From NCBI GenBank assembly GCA_016208525.1, contig JACQYJ010000044.1:1-5615 (forward strand): 5,615 bases of DNA, written 5' to 3'. The stretch is from Deltaproteobacteria bacterium. GTDB taxonomy: Bacteria > Desulfobacterota > JAENJC01. Of this stretch, positions 1 to 5,093 are shown piece after piece. The notes under the pieces were generated by a model, which worked only from the letters and a program-made list of their open reading frames with translations, had not been told where the DNA came from and ran no database searches. Each line of letters opens with the position of its first letter. The first letter of the stretch is position 1. The position numbers were made by a program, and so were the translations under genes.

Positions 1-21
1 AGATTTAAAAGAAGAGCCTCT

Positions 22-158
22 TGCAAAAGTCCTTAACCACAGAGGACACCGAGAAAAGATGAGAGGCACAGAGGACAAAATTATAATATTTAAGAAAAAC
101 CTCTGTGTTTCTCTGATTAATCTCTGTGAACTCTGTGGTTCGATTGCAGGATTTAGGT
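22..158. repeat. ACCACAGAG-family palindromic repeat, copy 1
   Basis: This is a long imperfect inverted repeat. The left arm begins ACCACAGAGGACACCGAG at 36. The right arm, read in reverse complement from about 139, begins ACCACAGAGTTCACAGAG, and the two arms stay alignable for about 50 bases around an AT-rich centre. Its right end, 131-158, is 28 bases identical to the right end of copy 2 (2261-2288). The left boundary is less sure: TTGCAAAAG at 21-29 only loosely resembles the ends of the other copies. It lies downstream of the helicase gene and contains no gene. A REP-like or MITE-like non-autonomous element is the best description. How it moves cannot be told from this window. Confidence 0.85.
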
Positions 159-198
159 ACCGTTTTAATGCGCTCACAATCTTATTATTCTGATATTA

Positions 199-209
199 GA
201 GCTTCGCTC
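199..209 (-). terminator. Small hairpin just past the helicase stop
   Basis: GAGC-TTC-GCTC forms a 4-bp stem with a 3-base loop a few bases downstream of the helicase stop codon. On the minus-strand transcript it is followed by an AU-rich stretch but not a proper U-run. It may contribute to transcription termination or may be chance. Confidence 0.2.
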
Positions 210-213
210 AAGA

Positions 214-2100
214 CTATGCCAGCTCCTTACCCCATACCTTGAAGTGCTGGTCATACCCTAAAAACGGTCTGTTTGCTGTATATTTGTCTATACAATCAAT
301 GATCTCAACCCTTGCTGTCCCGCCGAACCTTGTTCCTCTCAGTCCCCTGCCGATCATCTGTTCATAAAGGACCTGGCTTACAGTAGGTCTTGCCATGACA
401 ACATGAGTTACCTTAGGCGCATCGAAACCTGTAGTCAATACTTCGCAGTTGCAGAGGACCTTGAGGCGCTTTGCGCGGAACTCTTCAATTACGCGTTGAC
501 GGGTGCCTGTGTTCGTGCTTCCGAAGACCGATGCCGCAAGTATCCCCTCTTTCCTCAGAAGAAACGTCATGGCCGCCGCGTCTTCCACAGAAGAGCCAAA
601 GTAAAGGACGCTGCTGTCTTCCAGTTTGGCGGCCTTTACAACCTCAGGGAGTATTGCCATGCGCCTTTTGTTCCTGTCGGTTTTTATTCTAAGCACCATG
701 TCTATAAAAGCATCCGACAGATTGTCCGGCAGCTTGATGGATATATTTGTAAGGAATTCCCGGTGATCTGCATGAGAAAGAATTCCCATCTCCTGAAGCG
801 ATCTGTAAAAGGGCCATTTCAAAGTTTCCTCTGGCGTTATGAGGCTGCCGAATATCTCCCGCAGGTCTTCCGTTCCCTTGGAAGGTTCGGCAGGATGATA
901 CTCTCCCCGATATGGTGTTGCTGTCAGTCCTATTACTACCTGTTTGGAATCAGGTTTCGCAGACATCCTGTCTATAAGCTCGCGATAGGTTGGCGCCGCG
1001 GCCCTGTGTGCCTCATCTATGACGATAAGCTTGGCGTCATAGATAAATCCTTTTGTTAGTTTATGATTAAAGGAGGTATCTGTTTTAAGAAAGTTAAGCA
1101 GCCTCTGCGGCGTTGAAATCAGTATCTGAGGCTCAGGGCTGTAAAGGACATCATTGAAATCATGCGCTGTAACGTCCCGTGTGTATCTTCCCCAGAAACG
1201 GACAAGCTCGGTTATCGGCGAGTGAGATGAGGCATGCCAAACCTCCCGGAAGGATTGGGCCGCCTGCTCGCAAAGCTCTTCTGTGTGGGCCAGCCAGACA
1301 ATTGTAAAGTTTTCTTCCTTCTGCTCAGCTATGTAATCCCTTATGGTCTCGACCGCAACCCTTGTCTTTCCCGCTCCGGTGGGCAGAGAGACTATAGCTC
1401 GGCTTCCAGTCGCCTTCGTTATCCTTAAGGTCTTTCTCTTTACCTCCTTCTGAAACTCCTCCAACGGCGGCAATTGGGCCTGGCCTTCGAGGATTTCAAT
1501 ATCCTCTTCGCGCTCGTTGCAGGGAGTTCCTGCCAATACCTTAGGCAGTTTTGCGGCCCCGACAAAGCGCCTTGCGGAGGCCCTCCCGGCTATCCAGCGG
1601 GCCGGTATATCCTTGCTTTTAACTCCAAGCGCCTTGCCGATGATCCTCCTTCTTTCACTGTCCTGCAACAGGTCCTGACCAAAGGCTGCCATCAGGGCAT
1701 GTGCCAGCTCTTCCTTGGAGCCGCGGCGGTCTTCCCCGTATATTTCCTGTCTATACGCTCTCAATGCCCCCTTTAAAGGGCCAAGCATCTCCTCCAGGTC
1801 ATTATATTGGACTCTTTGCGAGAGTATTTTAACTGTCTCCACTTCCCATGCTATCTGCGGTCCTGCGTTAAAACCTTCGCCTTCTGCAGTCTCTTTGTAA
1901 CGGCGGGCCTTAAGCTGGAAACCGCCCATTTTATGGGACACCGCCTCAAGGTCGTGAAACCTCCTTAACACAACATCCTTCAAGTCGGAATAGCGCTCTT
2001 CAGAGATACCGTAGGTTACAAGTATTTCATTCTTATAGAAAGACTTGTGCTCTATGCAATATCCATGAATATCTTCCAGCACTTCATCTGAAAAGTTCAT
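214..2100 (-). CDS. DEAD/DEAH-box superfamily 2 helicase
   Basis: This gene encodes a 628-residue protein with a complete superfamily 2 helicase core. Visible motifs are Walker A TGAGKT (241-246), motif Ia around WLAHTEEL (269-276), the Walker B box DEAH (362-365), motif III LTATP (392-396), motif IV around VLYFGSS (498-504), motif V TTGFDAP (556-562) and motif VI QMIGRGLRG (581-589). It should therefore be an ATP-dependent nucleic-acid translocase or helicase of the type III restriction Res-subunit/RadD-like group. About 200 residues before the core match no domain I can name; a basic stretch near 165-190 (PARWIAGRASARRF) stands out. No nuclease motif is visible. The ATG at 2100 has AAAGGA at 2109-2114, 8 bases upstream, and the stop is TAG. 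No modification or restriction partner is next to it, so it seems free-standing. A role in DNA repair or phage defence is inference; the helicase assignment is firm. Confidence 0.95.
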   Translation of the reverse strand: MNFSDEVLEDIHGYCIEHKSFYKNEILVTYGISEERYSDLKDVVLRRFHDLEAVSHKMGGFQLKARRYKETAEGEGFNAGPQIAWEVETVKILSQRVQYNDLEEMLGPLKGALRAYRQEIYGEDRRGSKEELAHALMAAFGQDLLQDSERRRIIGKALGVKSKDIPARWIAGRASARRFVGAAKLPKVLAGTPCNEREEDIEILEGQAQLPPLEEFQKEVKRKTLRITKATGSRAIVSLPTGAGKTRVAVETIRDYIAEQKEENFTIVWLAHTEELCEQAAQSFREVWHASSHSPITELVRFWGRYTRDVTAHDFNDVLYSPEPQILISTPQRLLNFLKTDTSFNHKLTKGFIYDAKLIVIDEAHRAAAPTYRELIDRMSAKPDSKQVVIGLTATPYRGEYHPAEPSKGTEDLREIFGSLITPEETLKWPFYRSLQEMGILSHADHREFLTNISIKLPDNLSDAFIDMVLRIKTDRNKRRMAILPEVVKAAKLEDSSVLYFGSSVEDAAAMTFLLRKEGILAASVFGSTNTGTRQRVIEEFRAKRLKVLCNCEVLTTGFDAPKVTHVVMARPTVSQVLYEQMIGRGLRGTRFGGTARVEIIDCIDKYTANRPFLGYDQHFKVWGKELA

Positions 2101-2177
2101 TTAATGAATCCTTTTTTTTAAACAACCAATTGTTATTTTGAATCGGCTTCGGTAGACATGGCTAATTCCTTACTACT

Positions 2178-2288
2178 TAAAAACTGCAAACCACAGAGTG
2201 CACAGAGAAAAGATTTAAAACATGGCTTTTCCTTTTGTATTAAAGGGTTTCTTCTGTGTGCTCTGTGGTTCGATTGCAGGATTTAGGT
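2178..2288. repeat. ACCACAGAG-family palindromic repeat, copy 2
   Basis: This is the most complete copy. The left arm carries AACCACAGAGTGCACAGAGA from 2189. The right arm, in reverse complement from 2270, reads AACCACAGAGCACACAGAAG. Both ends also carry an outer CTGCAA motif: CTGCAA then ACCACAGAG on the left, CTGCAATCGAACCACAGAG on the right strand, differing by a 4-base indel. This gives terminal inverted repeats of about 20 bases. Its left end is identical to copy 3 over 2178-2198, and its right end is identical to copy 1 over 2261-2288. It sits between the toxin gene and the helicase gene, so the helicase promoter must lie in or near it. No open reading frame is inside. Confidence 0.88.
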
Positions 2289-2289
2289 T

Positions 2290-2444
2290 CTATATTCATC
2301 GCACAACCATCTTTCCCTGCCGGACTGCCTGCCCCTTAATCCCTTTATGCCCTTGGGTACTCTTATCTTAAGAGGGAAAACTACAATATTGGCCTCTCAC
2401 CCTGACCCTTTTCTTCCTATCCAGTTCAACACTCGCAGAAACTT
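2290..2444 (-). other. Intergenic stretch, possible decayed coding remnant
   Basis: Between the toxin stop and repeat copy 2 there is no intact gene. On the minus strand one frame just past the toxin reads VKVSASVELDRKKRVRVRG. After a shift of frame near 2397 another reads NIVVFPLKIRVPKGIKG and runs on to a stop inside the edge of repeat copy 2. Both pieces have protein-like composition with basic and hydrophobic alternation, but neither has a credible start. It may be the tail of a broken gene or just a lucky open stretch. Confidence 0.25.
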
Positions 2445-2846
2445 TTACCCTTCCCTTAAAACACCCCAAAACTCCCTCGGAGTGATTATCTTTACGCCTT
2501 TGTAACTTTTAATAACCAGCAGGTCATCGTCGCCTGTAATTATGAATTTGGCCTTTCCTTTTAATGCCGCGCCTATAACCCTGGTGTCATCCTTATCCCT
2601 GCAAACCGACTCATCTACGAGCTCCGGCTCTACGACTTCGGCAGTGTCTCTCAGATAGTCAATGATGTTTTGAGCCGAGTCTTGGGGAAGGCGAACCTTC
2701 TTAATCAATTTTTCGTAGGTTTCAGAAAGGATATGTTCACTTAAAATAACGGTGTGATCTGAAAGGCAGATCTCAAACACCTCGGCACATAGTCCCCTGG
2801 CTGCAAAGGCGGCTATTATTACATTGGTGTCAAGGACTACTCTCAA
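2445..2846 (-). CDS. PIN-domain ribonuclease toxin of a toxin-antitoxin pair
   Basis: This 133-residue protein has the pattern of a PIN-domain nuclease of the COG1569-like putative toxin family. Visible features are LDTNVIIAAF at the N-terminus with the first catalytic Asp (D6), an acidic residue at E42 in the helix after SEHILSE, the DKDDTRVIGAA segment with D86/D87, and the ITGDDDLL strand with D106-D108. These acidic residues normally bind Mg2+/Mn2+ for RNA cleavage. The full domain is present and the length is normal for the family. The start is a TTG (2846-2844) whose bases overlap the TGA stop of the upstream antitoxin gene by four, with a modest AAGG seven bases before it. This implies translational coupling, and the weak start would keep toxin below antitoxin. 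The RNA target cannot be deduced. I am sure of the fold and confident of the toxin role from context. Confidence 0.92.
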   Translation of the reverse strand: MRVVLDTNVIIAAFAARGLCAEVFEICLSDHTVILSEHILSETYEKLIKKVRLPQDSAQNIIDYLRDTAEVVEPELVDESVCRDKDDTRVIGAALKGKAKFIITGDDDLLVIKSYKGVKIITPREFWGVLREG

Positions 2847-3061
2847 GATATGGCCTTGAAAATATCTTCGTCCGTTAATAAACCCTCAGCCTCGGCAAAA
2901 GGCAAAACCTGCTTCCGCAGTTGCTGGAACCTCTTAACTACGAGGTAGCGTGATACGGCCTCTCTGACAACCTCACTCTTTGAGGTCTTTTCTGTTTTAG
3001 TTACGACGTTCAATTCTTTCTGCAGCTTCTTTGGCAATCTTATAGTAATAGTGTCGGACAT
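2843..3061 (-). CDS. Ribbon-helix-helix (CopG-like) antitoxin
   Basis: This gene encodes 72 residues. The first 45 or so form a ribbon-helix-helix DNA-binding domain: strand TITIRLP (4-10), helix KKLQKELNVVTKTEK (11-25), then the turn and second helix TSKSEVVREAVSRYL (26-40). The remaining tail, ending LLTDEDIFKAIS, matches the sort of C-terminal segment with which RHH antitoxins wrap their PIN toxins. It should neutralise the downstream PIN protein and, as a dimer, repress its own operon. The ATG at 3061 has a strong AAGGGAGG six bases upstream, in contrast to the TTG start of the toxin. It overlaps the toxin gene by four bases. A likely operator lies just upstream at 3076-3094. Family assignment is confident; self-repression is inferred from the family and the operator. 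Confidence 0.93.
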   Translation of the reverse strand: MSDTITIRLPKKLQKELNVVTKTEKTSKSEVVREAVSRYLVVKRFQQLRKQVLPFAEAEGLLTDEDIFKAIS

Positions 3062-3067
3062 TTTGCG

Positions 3068-3075
3068 CCTCCCTT
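3068..3075 (-). promoter_or_regulatory. Strong ribosome binding site of the antitoxin gene
   Basis: AAGGGAGG on the minus strand, six bases before the ATG. It directly abuts the proposed operator half-site at 3076, so repressor and translation signals are packed together. Confidence 0.75.
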
Positions 3076-3094
3076 GTGTAAGACAATGTTACAC
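3076..3094. promoter_or_regulatory. Probable operator of the toxin-antitoxin operon
   Basis: GTGTAA-7 bases-TTACAC is a perfect inverted repeat with 6-base half-sites. It covers the presumed -10 region (3086-3091) and the likely transcription start of the antitoxin gene. Binding there by a ribbon-helix-helix dimer would block RNA polymerase, as is usual for RHH antitoxins. The symmetry is seen directly; the bound protein is inferred. Confidence 0.6.
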
Positions 3095-3113
3095 GAATAC
3101 TTGCATATGTCAA
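3086..3113 (-). promoter_or_regulatory. Probable promoter of the toxin-antitoxin operon
   Basis: On the minus strand a consensus TTGACA (3113-3108) is followed after 16 bases by TAACAT (3091-3086), a four-of-six match to the -10 box. Transcription would begin near 3079, about 18 bases before the antitoxin ATG. The perfect -35 box and the overlapping operator make this the best promoter in the window. Confidence 0.6.
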
Positions 3114-3161
3114 TGATTGGACGGTCATTGGGAACGCCGGACAAACAATTTCATATACCCC

Positions 3162-3257
3162 TAAAAACTGCAAACCACAGAGGGCACAGAGAAATTTTTT
3201 GAGTATAAAAACCTTTTAAAACCCTTTTCTTCTCTGTGTTCTCATGCTTTAGATTTA
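3162..3257. repeat. ACCACAGAG-family palindromic repeat, copy 3 (right end degraded)
   Basis: The left end, 3162-3182, is identical to that of copy 2 (2178-2198) and similarity continues through GCACAGAGAAA. The right arm keeps TTCTCTGTGTTCT (3229-3241) but then lacks the CTCTGTGGTTCGATTGCAGG seen in copies 1 and 2, leaving only TAGATTTA as a possible echo of the terminal GGATTTA. It has the same orientation as the other two. It sits upstream of the antitoxin promoter and overlaps the last codon and the stop of the reading frame that continues the membrane protein (3242-3247). Confidence 0.75.
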
Positions 3258-3427
3258 AAAATTTCTGGGCTTTTAAAAGTCACCTTTTGAGTGCATGGAG
3301 AAAAGAGGAGGTTCTTTATATACTTATTCAGAGACTCCACGGTTTCCGGGGACCTTCCTAAGACCTTCAGCATCATCGCCCACCCGGCGGCGAAGGTGCC
3401 TAAGACAAAGAGGGCCATGATTACCGC
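3242..3427 (-). pseudogene. C-terminal continuation of the membrane protein after an in-frame UGA
   Basis: Directly after the UGA at 3430-3428 the same frame reads AVIMALFVLGTFAAGWAMML, a convincing membrane helix. Then come a basic stretch (KVLGR) and a polar tail, ending at TGA 3244-3242. The piece is 61 codons, or 58 if translation restarts at the ATG at 3418, which has only a weak GAGCGG before it. The lack of any frame change and the membrane-protein character both say it belongs to the upstream gene. The extreme end (KSPEIFKSKA) runs up to and into repeat copy 3 and may not be original. The options are a pseudogene tail, a separately re-initiated peptide, or part of one protein if the UGA is read through. 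Confidence 0.6.
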
Positions 3428-4240
3428 TCAATCCGGGACATTCCTTGGAAAACAGTAAAGACAGTGATGGAAATGGAGTTCCATTAAGACAGGGGCAATC
3501 CTTTCTATTCCGCAAATCCCGGTTAGAAAAACATTTACAAGAGCCAGCAGAAAGACCGCAGCCAGGGCAACGACCGAGGTGCTGCCAAGAAAAAACAGGA
3601 CGCCGATAGCGCCTATGACGGCGAGGTTGGAGCCGTAATAGACAGGGATCATCATCCCGCCATACCCCTCTCCAAAGATAGACTTCGGGATCATGGCAGA
3701 GCTTCTTGTGGGAACGTCAAAGATGGTGGTGCAGCATGCAACGGATGATGTGGCCTTAACATTGAAGAGATAGACCATCTCTCCAAGTGAATCGCCTACG
3801 ACAAGGAGGCTGACGAGAGACAGGAGCAGGAACTTCCTCTTCATCAATGGGCTTGTCTTTGTCGTCCTGTCGAGCATGTTGAGCAATAACCATCCGCCGA
3901 CAGCAAAGAATACCAGTGGTTTTATTGTTTGCAGGAGCCTTGCCATCCCGGCCATGATCTGGGTTACCCCGGCCACGCACATGGCCCCGTGTATATCAGG
4001 TACGTAGCTGTTAAGGGTTGCATAGAAAAGGGGCCAGGAGAGGAGTCGGACCATCAGGATGACGCTGGCAATAAGGAGGACAAGATATGCAAAGTCTTCG
4101 AGCCTTGTCTTTTCTTCGCCAGTACCGGCGCCTCCCCAGTTTTTATACAAAAAGAGGGATACCCCTGCCTGGAATATCGCCAGGATCAGGGAGACCGCTG
4201 CTATGAAAAGGCTTATGATGGTGAAGATATTTATAATCAT
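3428..4240 (-). CDS. Polytopic membrane protein with Cys/His motifs, linked to the ABC exporter; ends at an in-frame UGA
   Basis: This 270-residue product has about six or seven hydrophobic segments: roughly 5-31, 49-75, 84-100, 107-122, 136-160, 203-220 and 222-244. Cysteines and histidines occur in small conserved-looking clusters: HGAMC (84-88), ACCTTIFD (168-175), GICG (241-244) and HFHHCLYC (256-263). An HHCxxC arrangement could bind a metal or act in thiol redox chemistry, but I do not recognise the family and assign no function. It follows the ATPase gene in the same direction, so it probably belongs to the same transporter. The ATG at 4240 has no purine-rich ribosome site, because a repeat begins eight bases upstream. 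An in-frame TAG within that repeat rules out an earlier start. The stop is a UGA after VPD, and a further membrane helix lies in the same frame beyond it, so this is probably an incomplete protein. Confidence 0.75.
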   Translation of the reverse strand: MIINIFTIISLFIAAVSLILAIFQAGVSLFLYKNWGGAGTGEEKTRLEDFAYLVLLIASVILMVRLLSWPLFYATLNSYVPDIHGAMCVAGVTQIMAGMARLLQTIKPLVFFAVGGWLLLNMLDRTTKTSPLMKRKFLLLSLVSLLVVGDSLGEMVYLFNVKATSSVACCTTIFDVPTRSSAMIPKSIFGEGYGGMMIPVYYGSNLAVIGAIGVLFFLGSTSVVALAAVFLLALVNVFLTGICGIERIAPVLMELHFHHCLYCFPRNVPD

Positions 4241-4248
4241 ATATTGCT

Positions 4249-4304
4249 GGGACAGTCCCTATTCTACGACTTCACTTCGTTCGTCCGTAAATAGGGACAG
4301 TCCC
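4249..4304. repeat. Paired GGGACAGTCCC palindromes (REP-like element)
   Basis: Two copies of the palindrome GGGACAGTCCC (4249-4259 and 4294-4304) face each other. With their inner flanks they form arms of 15 bases, GGGACAGTCCCTATT and AATAGGGACAGTCCC, which pair with one central mismatch around a 26-base loop. The form is that of a bacterial REP/BIME-type element. It covers the 3' end of the ATPase gene and the space where the ribosome site of the next gene should be. Confidence 0.8.
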
Positions 4305-4988
4305 TACCTCCCTCATTCCTGTTATTCTCCCGTCCTTCACATCAAATATGACATCTGCCAGATTGAAGAGGGACTGGTCGTGGGTGGATATGATGATGGT
4401 CCTTCCCTCCTTCTTCAGGGCAAAGATGGTCTCTATCAGGTATTTAACAGCCGCTGCATCTATGTTGGAGGTCGGCTCATCTGCGATGATTATATGCGGG
4501 TTGTTTATCAAAGCCCTTGCAATGGCAACCCTCTGCTGCTGTCCTCCTGAAAGCTCTTCAGGTGTATGTCGCATCCTCTCCCCCATCTGGAACCTCTTGA
4601 GCAACTCTGATCCCCTCCTGTGCCGCTCCGTTACAGAGACTCCCATAGGGATCAGAGGGAAGGCCACATTCTCAATGGCAGAAAGCCTGGGTATGAGGTT
4701 GAAGCTCTGAAAAACAAACCCTATCGTCTCTCTCCTCAACTTAGACAGCGCTACGTCGGACATGGCCGTCAACTCCTCACCCATAAGAAACGCCTTCCCC
4801 CTTGTAGGCCTGTCTATGGCCCCCAGGAGCGAGATAAGGGTGGTCTTCCCTGAACCGGAGGGGCCGCTTAATATGGCAATATGCCCTTTCTTGATCTCTA
4901 TATCAACATCCCAGAGGGCCTTGACCTCGTAAGATGTATCGGGGTTGTATATCTTCGCCAGCTTTTCAGTTCTTATTATGGTTTCCAT
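4272..4988 (-). CDS. ABC exporter ATP-binding protein, LolD/MacB type
   Basis: This 238-residue ATPase has all the ABC motifs: Walker A GPSGSGKT (42-49), Q-loop Q94 in FVFQSFN, signature LSGGQ (146-150), Walker B IIIADEP with D170/E171, D-loop SNID and switch H203 in STHD. The short FVFQSFNLIP and LSAIENV segments are typical of the LolD/MacB/FtsE group, which work with FtsX-type permeases such as the one encoded just upstream. The start is the ATG at 4988 with AAAAGGA four bases before it. A longer reading from a GTG at 5015 would begin inside a repeat and add nine residues not typical of the family. The last residues, from about G229 (GTVPIYGRTK), are encoded by the inserted GGGACAGTCCC element and replace the native end. 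They lie past all catalytic motifs, so function is probably kept. The substrate is unknown. Confidence 0.93.
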   Translation of the reverse strand: METIIRTEKLAKIYNPDTSYEVKALWDVDIEIKKGHIAILSGPSGSGKTTLISLLGAIDRPTRGKAFLMGEELTAMSDVALSKLRRETIGFVFQSFNLIPRLSAIENVAFPLIPMGVSVTERHRRGSELLKRFQMGERMRHTPEELSGGQQQRVAIARALINNPHIIIADEPTSNIDAAAVKYLIETIFALKKEGRTIIISTHDQSLFNLADVIFDVKDGRITGMREVGTVPIYGRTK

Positions 4989-4992
4989 ATTA

Positions 4993-4999
4993 TCCTTTT
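4993..4999 (-). promoter_or_regulatory. Ribosome binding site that fixes the ATPase start
   Basis: AAAAGGA on the minus strand, four bases before the ATG at 4988. It supports that codon over the in-frame GTG at 5015, which lies inside a hairpin repeat. Confidence 0.65.
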
Positions 5000-5016
5000 G
5001 GTGGGCACAACCCACC
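5000..5016. repeat. GGTGGG-CACAA-CCCACC hairpin repeat
   Basis: A perfect 6-bp stem with a 5-base loop abuts the ribosome site of the ATPase gene. GGTGGGCA...CCCACCCTAC units of this look occur as dispersed repeats in many bacterial genomes. In the mRNA the hairpin could modulate access to the start, but no evidence of regulation is seen. Confidence 0.6.
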
Positions 5017-5028
5017 CTACATCTATAT

Positions 5029-5089
5029 CAACCACCCCGCACTTCGTGCTCCCCTCCTTAACTAAGGAGGGGAATTAAAGGGGTGGTTG
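5029..5089. repeat. Cloverleaf-forming palindromic repeat between permease and ATPase genes
   Basis: A 10-bp outer stem, CAACCACCCC (5029-5038) with GGGGTGGTTG (5080-5089), encloses two perfect inner hairpins. These are GCAC-TTC-GTGC (5039-5049) and CCCCTCCTTA-AC-TAAGGAGGGG (5051-5072), followed by an unpaired AATTAAA. The whole folds as a three-way junction on either strand. It ends only four bases from the permease stop codon. There is no U-run, so it is more likely a dispersed REP-type element than a terminator, although it could protect mRNA or cause polarity. Confidence 0.8.
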
Positions 5090-5093
5090 TCCT

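Noticed and set aside
1..10. AGATTTAAAA at the left edge, also present at 2211-2220 and 3251-3260, as the end of a fourth repeat copy
   Set aside because: It is a ten-base AT-rich word at a different place in each repeat context; too little to claim.
403..1059. Plus-strand open frame of 218 codons opposite the helicase gene, plus shorter ones across 471-1900
   Set aside because: They lie wholly antisense to a helicase with every expected motif, have odd Cys/Arg-rich composition and no recognisable domain.
2121..2134. AACAA-CCAA-TTGTT palindrome upstream of the helicase gene as an operator
   Set aside because: It is a short AT-rich symmetry with no clear promoter around it; chance is as likely.
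22..3257. CRISPR array
   Set aside because: The repeats are only three, each palindromic over about 100 bases and 0.9-2 kb apart with genes between, unlike regular short repeats and spacers.
3324..3515. Minus-strand 63-codon frame across the UGA region
   Set aside because: It is out of frame with the membrane protein, while the true frame gives a membrane helix on the far side of the UGA.
3929..4853. Several plus-strand open frames antisense to the membrane protein and ATPase genes
   Set aside because: They are shadows of well-supported minus-strand genes and resemble nothing.
4989..5015. Earlier GTG start for the ATPase
   Set aside because: It lies inside the GGTGGG/CCCACC repeat and lacks a ribosome site, while the ATG at 4988 has AAAAGGA at a usable distance.
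5051..5072. Rho-independent terminator after the permease gene
   Set aside because: The stem is strong but no U-run follows on the transcribed strand, and the outer stem shows it is part of a larger repeat.
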